Below are positions 52,600-61,137 of a DNA stretch of 64,000 nucleotides, piece by piece. Numbering within the stretch: position 1 is the first letter of the stretch; the number at the start of each line of letters is the position of its first letter. Origin of the DNA: Comamonadaceae bacterium (GTDB lineage Bacteria; Pseudomonadota; Gammaproteobacteria; Burkholderiales; Burkholderiaceae_C); assembly GCA_027488985.1 (NCBI GenBank), contig JAIYAR010000019.1, forward strand, positions 1-64,000. Reading direction: 5' to 3'. A program made the position numbers and the translations under genes. Under the pieces are notes generated by a model that was not told the origin of the DNA, searched no databases, and was given only the letters and a program-made list of their open reading frames with translations.

Positions 52600-53667
52600 A
52601 TGAGTCTGATTACCCAATGCCCGGCATGCTCCACGATGTTCAAGGTCGTGCCGGACCAGTTGCGTATTTCTGATGGCTGGGTGAGGTGTGGTCAGTGTGA
52701 TGAGGTGTTCGATGCCAATGCGAACCTTCATTCCGAGCCAGTACCCGTGTCACTGGAGCCGGAGCCACCGCGTGAACCTGTAGCCACCACCAGCCCCGAT
52801 CCTGACTGGGCTGCATCCTTGCGATTCGCGTCTGACAAGACTCCTCATTCGGGTAGTGTCTCAGTCGAAACCCCGTTCACTCCGGTGAATTCAGACGCTG
52901 CGGTCAACGATGGTTATGATCGTGTCGAATCTCCTCAGGTTGATAAACGGGAGATGGTCCACTCTGAACCTGGATTGGATGATTTCCTTTCCCAGAGCCC
53001 CAAAACACTTGCGCAAACTCCCGGTGTGGATCACGAGACACCTCCACTTGAGGCGCCCGCAGAACCGCCGATGGAGGCATTGTCCGGCCCGGCTCCCCGC
53101 TATACCCAAGCCCATGTGAAAGTCGCGGAGAAAGATGAAGGAAAACAGCCTTCATTTATGCGCAAAACGCGTGGCCCTAGCGTCTGGCACAAAACAGGTG
53201 TACGTGTCATGCTGGGTCTATCGGGCTTTCTTTTGGTCGGGGCTCTGGCAGTACAAGTTGCCATCCATGAGCGAGATCGGTGGGCAGCCTTTGAGCCGGC
53301 CATGGTTCCTGCGCTTGAGACCTTGTGTGAACTGATGGAATGCAGCTTGAGACCTTTGCGCAATATAGAAGCGGTGGTGATTGATAGCTCGTCGTTCACA
53401 AAGGTGCGTACCGATGTGTACCGCCTTAACGTTGCTTTAAAGAACAATGGCCCTGTCCCTCTTGCTCCGCCGGCTTTGGAGTTGACGCTGACCGATATGC
53501 AAGACCAGAGTCTGATACGCCGCGTTTTAAAGCCCCAAGACATTGGATTCAAGGCGAATACCTTGGAGCCAGGAGCCGAGTTTTCAGTAGTTTTGCCCAT
53601 ATCCGTAAAGGCAGGAAACTCTGCGGAGCGCGTGTCCGGATATCGTCTGTTGGCGTTTTACCCCTGA
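52600..53667 (+). CDS. Zinc-ribbon and DUF3426 membrane protein
   Basis: A 355-residue protein. The N-terminus is a MJ0042-type zinc ribbon (TQCPACSTMF...VRCGQCDEVF, two CxxC). Then comes a long acidic linker, a membrane segment near residues 203-223 (VMLGLSGFLLVGALAVQV) and a C-terminal DUF3426 domain with VYRLNVALKNNGPVPLAPPALELTL. The family is common in betaproteobacteria beside prmA, but has no clear function. Confidence 0.85.
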   Translation: MSLITQCPACSTMFKVVPDQLRISDGWVRCGQCDEVFDANANLHSEPVPVSLEPEPPREPVATTSPDPDWAASLRFASDKTPHSGSVSVETPFTPVNSDAAVNDGYDRVESPQVDKREMVHSEPGLDDFLSQSPKTLAQTPGVDHETPPLEAPAEPPMEALSGPAPRYTQAHVKVAEKDEGKQPSFMRKTRGPSVWHKTGVRVMLGLSGFLLVGALAVQVAIHERDRWAAFEPAMVPALETLCELMECSLRPLRNIEAVVIDSSSFTKVRTDVYRLNVALKNNGPVPLAPPALELTLTDMQDQSLIRRVLKPQDIGFKANTLEPGAEFSVVLPISVKAGNSAERVSGYRLLAFYP

Positions 53668-53686
53668 CCCTCGTGTACTAGCAATA

Positions 53687-53718
53687 AAAAAGCCCGGAGC
53701 CTATGGCGCCGGGCTTTT
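53687..53718. terminator. Bidirectional terminator between DUF3426 gene and histone-like gene
   Basis: AAAAGCCCGG (53688-53697) and CCGGGCTTTT (53709-53718) form a 10-bp stem with A/T flanks on both sides, serving the two convergent genes. Confidence 0.88.
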
Positions 53719-53736
53719 CTACTTCAAACAGGTCGT

Positions 53737-54249
53737 TTAGGGCTTGCTGGAAGTAGGGAATGGCCACGCAGCTTGAGGATTCAACGTGGTCTGTGCTGCA
53801 GGGGCAGCGGCAGGCTTGGCAGCAGGTGCCTTAGCAGCCTTTTTGGCCGCAGGCTTCTTGGCAGCAGGTGCAGCCTTCTTGGCGGGAGCGGCTTTCTTTG
53901 CTGCAGCAGCCTTCTTGGCGGGAGCGGCTTTCTTTGCTGCTACGGCTTTTTTGGCAGGAGCTGCTGCTTTTTTAGCAGGAGCTGCGGCCTTCTTGGCGGG
54001 AGCGGCTTTCTTCGCTGCTACGGCCTTTTTAGCAGGAGCTGCTGCTTTTTTAGCAGGAGCTGCGGCCTTCTTGGCGGGAGCGGCTTTCTTCGCTGCTACG
54101 GCCTTTTTGGCAGTAGCGGCTGCTTTTTTAGCAGGAGCTGCGGCCTTCTTGGCGGGAGCGGCTTTCTTCGCTACCACTGCCTTTTTAGCAGGAGCAGCTT
54201 TCTTCGCGGGAGCGGCCTTCTTAGCGGCCGGTTTTTTTGCAGTTGCCAT
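53737..54249 (-). CDS. Histone H1-like Lys/Ala/Pro-rich protein
   Basis: A 170-residue, extremely basic protein built almost only of Lys, Ala and Pro in AKKAAPAKK-type repeats, like AlgP/AlgR3 or bacterial histone H1-like nucleoid proteins. It likely binds DNA without sequence preference. The C-terminal ~25 residues (PAAQTTLNPQAAWPFPTSSKP) are not repetitive and resemble a conserved tag. The start is ATG 54249, since AAGGAG is 6 bp before it; the adjacent ATG 54252 is an alternative. Its DNA contains a 78-bp tandem repeat. Confidence 0.85.
   Translation of the reverse strand: MATAKKPAAKKAAPAKKAAPAKKAVVAKKAAPAKKAAAPAKKAAATAKKAVAAKKAAPAKKAAAPAKKAAAPAKKAVAAKKAAPAKKAAAPAKKAAAPAKKAVAAKKAAPAKKAAAAKKAAPAKKAAPAAKKPAAKKAAKAPAAKPAAAPAAQTTLNPQAAWPFPTSSKP
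53923..54234. repeat. 78-bp tandem repeat in histone-like gene
   Basis: The AGCGGCTTTCTT landmark recurs at 53923, 54001, 54079 and 54157, each 78 bp (26 codons) apart, with near-identical sequence between. Repeat-number variation would change protein length in 26-residue steps. Confidence 0.8.
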
Positions 54250-54280
54250 CATGTTCTCCTTGATCAAGGTGCAAGAAGCA

Positions 54281-54342
54281 CTTTCCGCTGCGTATCTGGC
54301 AGAAAGTGATTCATGCCACTGGGCGCATTCCCAGAGGCATGA
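54281..54342. other. Inverted repeats upstream of histone-like gene
   Basis: Two hairpins lie in the 171-bp gap to nrdB. The first is CACTTTC facing GAAAGTG (54281-54308). The second is TCATGCC-A-CTGGG facing CCCAG-A-GGCATGA (54311-54342), 12 pairs with one A-A mismatch. The second could also end the nrdB transcript, although there is no T tract. Confidence 0.5.
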
Positions 54343-54420
54343 ACTCGGTGTCGCCCACCCATTGCACTGAACGAACAGCAGCAGAACAGGGGCGAAAACT
54401 GGAACGGCATAACGAGTCGG

Positions 54421-55608
54421 TTAATCCCAGGACAGCGCGCCGCCGGACTGGTACTCGATAACACGCGTTTCGAAGAAGTTGCGTTCCTTCTTCAGGTCAA
54501 TCATTTCACTCATCCATGGGAACGGGTTTTCCTCGTTCGGGAAGAGCGGTTCCAGGCCTATTTGAGTGGCCCGGCGATTTGCGATATAGCGCAAGTAGCC
54601 CTTGAACATCGAGGCGTTCATGCCAAGCACGCCGCGAGGCATGGTGTCTTCGGCATAACGGTATTCAAGTTCCACAGCCTTCTCAAACAGTGCCTTGATC
54701 TCTGCCTTGAATTCCGGCGTCCATAGATGCGGATTTTCCAACTTGAGCTGGTTGATCAGGTCGATGCCGAAATTGCAGTGCATCGACTCATCACGAAGAA
54801 TGTATTGGTACTGCTCAGCAGCACCGGTCATTTTGTTTTGGCGGCCCAAAGCGAGGATCTGGGTGAAGCCCACATAGAAGAACAAACCTTCCATCAGGCA
54901 CGCGAACACAATCAGGGACTTCAGCAGCACCTGGTCGCTTTCAGGCGTACCTGTGTGGAAGTTGGGGTCCATGATCGCTTCAATGAAGGGAATCAGAAAC
55001 TCATCTTTGTCACGGATCGATTGAACTTCGTTGTACGCGTTGAAGATTTCGCTCTCGTCCAGACCGAGGGATTCCACGATGTACTGATACGCGTGGGTAT
55101 GAATTGCCTCTTCAAATGCCTGACGCAACAGGAACTGGCGGCACTCAGGAGCTGTGATGTGGCGATAGGTGCCCAACACAATGTTGTTGGCAGCCAAAGA
55201 GTCCGCTGTCACAAAGAAGCCGAGGTTGCGTTTAACAATGCGACGCTCATCTTCGGTGAGTCCGTTCGGGTCCTTCCACAACGCGATGTCACGCGTCATG
55301 TTGACCTCTTGAGGCATCCAATGATTGGCGCAAGTGGCGAGATACTTTTCCCAGGCCCATTTGTATTTGAAAGGGACCAACTGATTGACGTCGGTTTGGC
55401 CGTTGATGATGCGCTTGTCGGATGCTTTGACGCGATGTCCGCCTGCAACAGGTTTGACTACGGGCGTTGCGGTTACCTGTGTTGCAACCGATGTTTGAGC
55501 AGCGAATACAGAAGACACCGGTGCCTGCGCTACAGCGTCATTTCCAGACGGATTGCGCGCGTAATTCAACGGCGATGCGGGCTTGACTTCTTCGTCCCAG
55601 GACAACAT
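54421..55608 (-). CDS. nrdB: Ribonucleotide reductase class Ia, beta subunit
   Basis: A 395-residue radical-harbouring subunit. The N-terminal ~60 residues are variable. The diiron helices include [25 protein letters not shown] and the [20 protein letters not shown] segment. It ends in a family-like C-terminus that binds NrdA. The start is at ATG 55608 ([14 protein letters not shown]); the frame extends upstream into non-conserved sequence. It follows nrdA after a gap with two hairpins. Confidence 0.94.
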   Translation of the reverse strand: MLSWDEEVKPASPLNYARNPSGNDAVAQAPVSSVFAAQTSVATQVTATPVVKPVAGGHRVKASDKRIINGQTDVNQLVPFKYKWAWEKYLATCANHWMPQEVNMTRDIALWKDPNGLTEDERRIVKRNLGFFVTADSLAANNIVLGTYRHITAPECRQFLLRQAFEEAIHTHAYQYIVESLGLDESEIFNAYNEVQSIRDKDEFLIPFIEAIMDPNFHTGTPESDQVLLKSLIVFACLMEGLFFYVGFTQILALGRQNKMTGAAEQYQYILRDESMHCNFGIDLINQLKLENPHLWTPEFKAEIKALFEKAVELEYRYAEDTMPRGVLGMNASMFKGYLRYIANRRATQIGLEPLFPNEENPFPWMSEMIDLKKERNFFETRVIEYQSGGALSWD

Positions 55609-55637
55609 AGGTAATTCCAGTTTGCAGATTATGTGAG

Positions 55638-55726
55638 CAGTGAATTGAATTGAAAAGTAATCACGCAATTCACTGAAAATTTGTGTTGTTCAATAGCATC
55701 GCAATTTGCATCGCGATGCTATTGAA
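55638..55726 (-). other. Two strong hairpins between nrdA and nrdB
   Basis: CAGTGAATTG (55638-55647) and CAATTCACTG (55666-55675) are perfect 10-bp arms. TTCAATAGCATCGC (55689-55702) and GCGATGCTATTGAA (55713-55726) are perfect 14-bp arms with a 10-nt loop, one base from the nrdA stop codon. No T tract follows, so they may tune nrdA:nrdB ratio by processing or by partial termination. Confidence 0.65.
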
Positions 55727-55727
55727 A

Positions 55728-58646
55728 TCACTGGCAGGACTCGCAGGTCGGGTCGTCCACACCACAGAATTTGATGTCGGTTGCAGCATTGCTGGCCAAC
55801 TCCATCTGGGCTTGTGCGGCTGCGGCAGCAGCCTCTAATGCACTGGACATTTTGGTGGAGCCTTGCGCATCGTTGCCGGAAGACACCGCATTCAAACGTC
55901 CCGCTGTGACGGTCGATTTTTCAGCGTGTGTCGCAGACATCGTGCGGAGGTAGTAGGTGGTTTTCAGTCCACGCAACCAAGCCAGTTTGTAGGTCTCGTC
56001 CAGCTTCTTGCCGGAAGCACCCGCCATGTAGATGTTGAGAGACTGCGCTTGGTCAATCCACTTCTGGCGACGTGCCGCAGCTTCCACCAACCAGCGGGTC
56101 TCCACTTCGAAGGCGGTGGCATAAAGCTGCTTGATTTCTTGCGGCACGCGATCGATCGGGCTCAGGGAACCATCGAAATGCTTCAGGTCCATGACCATCA
56201 CATCGTCCCACAAGCCGAGGCGTTTCAGGTCTCGCACTAGGTAGCTGTTGATGACGGTGAATTCGCCTGACAGGTTGGACTTGACCGACAAGTTGCCGAA
56301 GCAGGGTTCGATAGACGCGTCCACGCCAATGATGTTGGAAATGGTTGCGGTCGGTGCTATAGCCACGCAGTTGGAGTTGCGCATGCCGTCTGCGGCGATC
56401 TTGTTGCGCAATGCGTTCCAGTCCAGTGTGGAGGAGCGATCCACTTCTACATAGCCGCCACGGGCGTTGGCCAGCATGTCCAGGGTGTCGGGCGGCAACA
56501 CGCCTTTATCCCACAAACTGCCCTTGTAACTGTTGTACTTGCCGCGTTCACGTGCCAGCTCGGTAGAAGCCCAATAGGCGTAGTAGCTGATCGCTTCCAT
56601 GGACTGGTCTGCGAACTCGACAGCCGCATCGCTGGCGTAGGGAATACGCAGCTCGTACAAACTGTCTTGGAACGCCATCAGACCCAAACCGACAGGGCGG
56701 TGGCGCATGTTCGAGTCACGTGCCTTCTTCACTGCGTAGTAGTTGATGTCGATTACGTTGTCTAGCATGCGCATGGCGATCGAGATCGTGCGCTTGAGCT
56801 TGTCGTGGTCGAGTGCTCCGTCCTTCAAGTGTTGCAGCAGGTTCACAGAGCCCAGGTTGCACACAGCGGTTTCGGTGTCAGAGGTGTTCAGTGTGATTTC
56901 GGTGCACAGGTTGGAGGAGTGCACCACGCCTGCATGCTGTTGTGGGGAGCGCACGTTGCAGGCGTCCTTGAATGTGATCCAAGGATGTCCGGTTTCGAAC
57001 AGCATCGTCAACATCTTGCGCCACAAATCGCTGGCTTGCACGGTGCGGGATGGCTTGATCTCGCCGCGAGCAGCCTTCTCTTCGTAAGCGACGTACGCCT
57101 TCTCAAATTCAGCACCGAACAGGTCGTGCAGATCGGGTACGTTGGACGGAGAGAACAGCGTCCAAGTGCCCTTTTCCATCACACGGCGCATGAACAAGTC
57201 AGGAATCCAATTCGCAGTGTTCATGTCGTGGGTGCGACGACGGTCATCGCCCGTGTTTTTGCGCAGCTCCAGGAACTCCTCAATGTCCAAGTGCCATGTT
57301 TCCAAGTAAGTGCATACCGCACCTTTGCGCTTGCCGCCTTGGTTCACTGCCACGGCAGTGTCGTTCACCACTTTCAAGAAAGGCACAACGCCTTGCGATT
57401 CGCCATTGGTGCCCTTGATGTGGGAGCCCAGTGCACGTACGCGTGTCCAGTCATTGCCCAAGCCGCCTGCAAATTTGGAAAGGAGTGCGTTTTCCTTGAT
57501 AGATTCGTAGATCCCGTCCAAATCGTCAGGCACGGTGGTCAAGTAGCAGCTGGACAATTGGGAACGCAAGGTTCCGCTATTGAACAAGGTGGGCGTGCTG
57601 GACATGAAGTCAAAGCTGGACAGGACTTCATAAAACTCGATTGCGCGGGCCTCCCGGTCAATTTCATTCAAAGACAGGCCCATTGCTACACGCATGAAAA
57701 ATGCTTGTGGCAATTCAATGCGAGTCTTGCCTTCATGCAAAAAATAGCGGTCATACAGGGTTTGCAGACCCAGGTAGTCGAATTGCAAATCGCGGCTAGC
57801 TTTGAGCGCGTTGCCCAAACGCTTCAGGTCGAACTGCTGGAGCTTTTCGTCTAAGAGTTCTGCGGAAATGCCGCGCTTGATAAAGCCGGGGAAGTAGTCG
57901 GCATAGGCCTCCTGCATGTCAGCTTGTGCCACATCGCGACCCAACACTTCGCGGGAGATCGTGTGGAACAGCAAGCGTGCGGTGGCGTAGGTGTAGTCCG
58001 GATCTTTCTCAATCAAGGTACGAGCCGCCAGAATGGCCGCTTTGTAAACCTCATCCAATGGCACGCCGTCATACAGGTTGCGCATGGTTTCAGCCATGAT
58101 GGGAGCGGCCTTGACGTCAGCGCCCAGGCCTGAACATGCAGTTTCAATGCGGGATTGCAGTTGTGCCAGATCCAGAGGCACGCGCTGCCCGTTGTCGATG
58201 ACGTGGATGACTTGCGCCGCAGGCGCTTCGGTCGCCACTTGCTTGGCGCGTTCCTGGGTGCGGCGTTCGCGGTACAACACATAGGCTCGGGCAATCTCAT
58301 GGTGGCCACCACGCATCAGACCCAATTCCACTTGGTCTTGCACATCTTCAATATGGAAGGTGCCGCCGCCAGGACGGGAACGCACCAAGGCGCGAATGAC
58401 TTGTTGCGTTAGACCATCCACTGTTTCGCGAACGCTGGCAGAAGCTGCTCCCTGAGTGCCGTGCACAGCGAGGAATGCTTTCATCATGGCAACTGCAATC
58501 TTGTTCGGCTCAAAGGGCACGACAGCGCCATTGCGTCGAATGATCTGGTAGTGCGCAAAAGTGTTGGAGGCTGTAGATTCCACGCCGGGAACAGGGGACA
58601 AGAGGGGTGCTGTAGCGGTGGGTACAGCAGTAGAAATGGATTGCAT
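55728..58646 (-). CDS. nrdA: Ribonucleotide reductase class Ia, alpha subunit with two ATP-cone domains
   Basis: A 972-residue catalytic subunit, longer than E. coli NrdA (761). Two ATP-cone-like domains stand at the N-terminus: about residues 38-130 (YQIIRRNGAVVPFEPNKIAVAMM) and about 150-245 (QVIHVIDNGQRVPLDLAQLQSRIE). The catalytic barrel follows, with NSGTLRSQLSSCYL near 370, SSNLCTEITLNTSD-like active-site Cys region and NLGSVNL. The C-terminus CESCQ carries the shuttle Cys pair. The start at 58646 follows GAGG. The doubled ATP-cone suggests more complex allosteric control. Confidence 0.95.
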   Translation of the reverse strand: MQSISTAVPTATAPLLSPVPGVESTASNTFAHYQIIRRNGAVVPFEPNKIAVAMMKAFLAVHGTQGAASASVRETVDGLTQQVIRALVRSRPGGGTFHIEDVQDQVELGLMRGGHHEIARAYVLYRERRTQERAKQVATEAPAAQVIHVIDNGQRVPLDLAQLQSRIETACSGLGADVKAAPIMAETMRNLYDGVPLDEVYKAAILAARTLIEKDPDYTYATARLLFHTISREVLGRDVAQADMQEAYADYFPGFIKRGISAELLDEKLQQFDLKRLGNALKASRDLQFDYLGLQTLYDRYFLHEGKTRIELPQAFFMRVAMGLSLNEIDREARAIEFYEVLSSFDFMSSTPTLFNSGTLRSQLSSCYLTTVPDDLDGIYESIKENALLSKFAGGLGNDWTRVRALGSHIKGTNGESQGVVPFLKVVNDTAVAVNQGGKRKGAVCTYLETWHLDIEEFLELRKNTGDDRRRTHDMNTANWIPDLFMRRVMEKGTWTLFSPSNVPDLHDLFGAEFEKAYVAYEEKAARGEIKPSRTVQASDLWRKMLTMLFETGHPWITFKDACNVRSPQQHAGVVHSSNLCTEITLNTSDTETAVCNLGSVNLLQHLKDGALDHDKLKRTISIAMRMLDNVIDINYYAVKKARDSNMRHRPVGLGLMAFQDSLYELRIPYASDAAVEFADQSMEAISYYAYWASTELARERGKYNSYKGSLWDKGVLPPDTLDMLANARGGYVEVDRSSTLDWNALRNKIAADGMRNSNCVAIAPTATISNIIGVDASIEPCFGNLSVKSNLSGEFTVINSYLVRDLKRLGLWDDVMVMDLKHFDGSLSPIDRVPQEIKQLYATAFEVETRWLVEAAARRQKWIDQAQSLNIYMAGASGKKLDETYKLAWLRGLKTTYYLRTMSATHAEKSTVTAGRLNAVSSGNDAQGSTKMSSALEAAAAAAQAQMELASNAATDIKFCGVDDPTCESCQ

Positions 58647-58740
58647 GATTTCCTCGTCTAGATCGATGTTTTTTTGTAGAGTCCGGTGGCTGCCTTGGTT
58701 GTCACGGTGACGCCAAATGTCCAAGCGCAACAATCAGGAC

Positions 58741-58788
58741 ACACTATATCTGGGGTCTGGGGTGGTGACAAGCCACTACCGGTAGTGT
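58741..58788. promoter_or_regulatory. Two NrdR boxes upstream of nrdA
   Basis: ACACTATATCTGGGGT (58741-58756) and CCACTACCGGTAGTGT (58773-58788) fit the NrdR palindrome ACAC-N8-GTGT type. Their centres are 32 bp apart, three helical turns, the usual spacing for this ribonucleotide-reductase repressor. No other NrdR-controlled gene is near. Confidence 0.8.
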
Positions 58789-59039
58789 ATCTGCCAATCG
58801 CGCTGGTCGTATGCACCGACAGCAGCAAAGCCTGTTTTGTGTGGGGGAGTCAGGCCACGGCAAAGCCTTGATTTTTCAATACTCGGACGAGAAAACCGAA
58901 GCTTGGTGCGGTTCCCAGACGCTTTTTGCTTGCAAGTCAGCGTCGGGCTTGGATGTGTGCCTTGGGGATAACGGCGAGTGCCAAGGAAATTTATTTTTCG
59001 TCCTGGGCTTCCAAGCCCTTGCATGTCGTTTCGGCGCAC
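58789..59039. other. Region between nrdA promoter and ampD end, no gene called
   Basis: Short open frames exist on both strands here but neither has family resemblance or a good ribosome site. Two inverted repeats are visible: CCTTGG facing CCAAGG at about 58959-58985, and GGGCTT facing AAGCCC at about 59003-59016. The second could end ampD transcription (minus strand, followed by A/T-rich DNA). Nothing else clear. Confidence 0.5.
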
Positions 59040-59633
59040 TCAAACCGGAAACTGCCAGTCCTTAATGGTTTTCCAAGTTTTCAGTTCCGACCACGCTAAT
59101 CCCGGACCCGGGTCAGTTTTTCTCCCTGGCGCAATGTGCTCATGCCCGGCAATAAACCGAATGTTGTAGTTCTGAGCGATAGCCGCACACACTCTATGCA
59201 GGCTTTCATATTGCGAAGCCGTAAATACATCGTGGTCCGTGCCTTCAAGCTCAATGCCGATGGAGTCATCATTGCATTCGACACGCCCACGGTACTGGGA
59301 CCGTCCAGCGTGCCATGCGCGGTCATCGCAGCTCACAAACTGCCTAACAATGCCCTGCCGGCTGATAAAGAAGTGGCTCGATACCTCCATGCCCCGGATG
59401 CTTTGGAAGTAAGGGTGTGCATCCCAGTCCAGCGTATTGGTGAAAAGCTGTTGGACCTCGTTGCCGCCGTATATACCCGGCGGTAAGGAAATAGAGTGCA
59501 GCACCACCAAGTCGACAGTGGCATCTGCGGGGCGTACTCCGAAGTTGGGCGAGTTGATACGTTGCGCCTCAATCCACCAGCCGGACTGCCAGGCGGCTCG
59601 CCCCTCGCGGGGGGGCTCAGGAAGGTTTGCCAT
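59040..59633 (-). CDS. ampD: 1,6-anhydro-MurNAc-L-alanine amidase AmpD
   Basis: A 197-residue zinc amidase of the N-acetylmuramoyl-L-alanine amidase type, which cleaves recycled anhydro-muropeptides in the cytosol. Zinc-ligand motifs are LVVLHSISLPPG near residue 44, and HAGRSQYRGR and AGHEHIAPGRKTDPGP in the C-terminal half. There is no signal peptide, in favour of AmpD rather than a periplasmic amidase. The start at 59633 overlaps the 3' end of pilR by 17 bp. Confidence 0.92.
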   Translation of the reverse strand: MANLPEPPREGRAAWQSGWWIEAQRINSPNFGVRPADATVDLVVLHSISLPPGIYGGNEVQQLFTNTLDWDAHPYFQSIRGMEVSSHFFISRQGIVRQFVSCDDRAWHAGRSQYRGRVECNDDSIGIELEGTDHDVFTASQYESLHRVCAAIAQNYNIRFIAGHEHIAPGRKTDPGPGLAWSELKTWKTIKDWQFPV

Positions 59634-61137
59634 CCTCGTCCCCTGGTACATCGATACGTAGTCGATCCATGCGGTAGCGTATCTGCCGCAAGCTGATCCC
59701 AAGACGATTGGCCGCAGCAGTCCGGTTGAATCGTGTCTCTTTGAGCGTACGAATCAGAATGTCCCGTTCCTGCGCATCAAGGTGGCCCTGCAGGTCAGCG
59801 GGTATCTCCGGTGCAACAACGGGCGCGACAGCTTGCTCCAACGGGCGTGGAAGTCCTGCCCCTTGGTCGGGCGCTGGTTGCGCACGCACAGGCAGGGCTT
59901 GATACTCCAAGGGACCCGGAGTTGAGTCGCTATAAGGAAGATCCATTTCCAGTAACGCGCTATCGGACAACGCCATTGCTCTGTGCAACAGGTTCTCCAG
60001 CTCGCGAACATTCCCTTTCAGGGGGTGTGCCGTAAGTTGGGCGAGCATGGTCACAGAAAGCGCGGGCACTGGAGTGCCCATCTCCGCGCAAATGCGCTGC
60101 AAGATGGCTTGGCACAAGGCTTCCAAATCTTCCTTGCGCTCGCGCAGAGGTGGCAAGAGGATATCAATGACATTCAGGCGGTAATACAAGTCCTGCCGGA
60201 ACGTATTGGCAGCAACTTCGGCTGCCAGATCTTTGTGCGTGGCGCTGATCAGGCGCACATCGACGGGCTCTTCCACATTGCTCCCGAGGGGCCGGATCTT
60301 TCGCTCCTGGATGGCTCGCAACAGCTTGGATTGCATGGCTAAGGGCAGATCGCCTATTTCGTCCAGGAACAGGGTTCCGCCGTGAGCTGCCTGGAAGAAG
60401 CCGGTTCTGTCCTGGGTCGCTCCGGTGTAGGCACCCTTGCGCGCTCCGAAAAACTCGGCTTCCAGCAGGGCTTCCGGTATCGCGCTGCAATTTACTGCGA
60501 CCCACGGACCCTGTGCCCGGTGACTATTTGCATGCAAAGCACGCGCCGCCAGTTCCTTGCCTGTGCCGGATTCCCCGCGTATCAAGACCGGTGCCATGCT
60601 GCGGGCTACTTTGGCAATGCGCTCCTTCACAGCCAACATGGCGGGTGACTGCCCCGCCATTTGTGCAAGCGCCGAGTTGGCATCCTGGCCTTGGTCGGAC
60701 GAGGGCCGCAAGTTGGACAAAGGGTTGCCGCCGGTTTGGGGAGAGGCATCGCGTTTGTCCAGCAATGCAGATGCAATCGCAGTGCGGAACTGCTTAAGGT
60801 CCACCGGCTTGGTCAGATAGTCAAAAGCCCCTGCTTTGAGGGATTCGACAGCGTTCTCGGCAGAGCCGTAAGCTGTAATCACAATGCATCGCTCTCTGTT
60901 GCTGCGGCTGCGCAGGCTCTTCAGCAGATCGATGCCCATTCCGTCCGGGAGTCGCATGTCGGTAATGACAAGGTCATAACGACGCTGCTGCAGGGCTTCA
61001 TTGGCTTCCTGCACAGAGCCTGCGGTATCCACTTGATGCCCCTCGCGCAGCAGGGTCAGCTCGTAGAGCGTACGCAGGTCCGGTTCGTCATCGACTACCA
61101 GTATTTGCGCGGGGGTCAGTACAGGGAGGCTTGCCAT
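59617..61137 (-). CDS. pilR: Sigma-54-dependent response regulator PilR
   Basis: A 506-residue NtrC-type regulator. A receiver domain (residues 10-125, ILVVDDEPDLRTL with phospho-Asp in DLVITDMRLPDG) is followed by the AAA+ domain (GESGTGKELAARALH near 188) and the sigma-54 contact loop GAYTGA, with Tyr instead of Phe in GAFTGA. A Fis-type helix-turn-helix ends it (ETRFNRTAAANRLGISLRQIRYRM). With PilS upstream it likely controls type IV pilin expression, but no pil genes are close. Confidence 0.9.
   Translation of the reverse strand: MASLPVLTPAQILVVDDEPDLRTLYELTLLREGHQVDTAGSVQEANEALQQRRYDLVITDMRLPDGMGIDLLKSLRSRSNRERCIVITAYGSAENAVESLKAGAFDYLTKPVDLKQFRTAIASALLDKRDASPQTGGNPLSNLRPSSDQGQDANSALAQMAGQSPAMLAVKERIAKVARSMAPVLIRGESGTGKELAARALHANSHRAQGPWVAVNCSAIPEALLEAEFFGARKGAYTGATQDRTGFFQAAHGGTLFLDEIGDLPLAMQSKLLRAIQERKIRPLGSNVEEPVDVRLISATHKDLAAEVAANTFRQDLYYRLNVIDILLPPLRERKEDLEALCQAILQRICAEMGTPVPALSVTMLAQLTAHPLKGNVRELENLLHRAMALSDSALLEMDLPYSDSTPGPLEYQALPVRAQPAPDQGAGLPRPLEQAVAPVVAPEIPADLQGHLDAQERDILIRTLKETRFNRTAAANRLGISLRQIRYRMDRLRIDVPGDEDGKPS

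Noticed and set aside
53923-54234. Tandem repeats as a CRISPR array
   Set aside because: Units are contiguous 78-bp coding repeats with no unique spacers.
53773-54370. Two plus-strand frames rich in Gly/Ser/Cys or Ala/Phe/Leu opposite the histone-like gene
   Set aside because: They are complements of Lys/Ala codon repeats; the minus-strand gene has the ribosome site and family match.
58966-58976. DnaA-box-like TTATCCCCA (minus strand)
   Set aside because: A single near-match; no cluster of boxes, AT-rich unwinding region or dnaA/dnaN genes nearby.
58776-59065. Small open frames on both strands between nrdA and ampD
   Set aside because: No conserved features or ribosome sites; composition is unlike the neighbouring genes.
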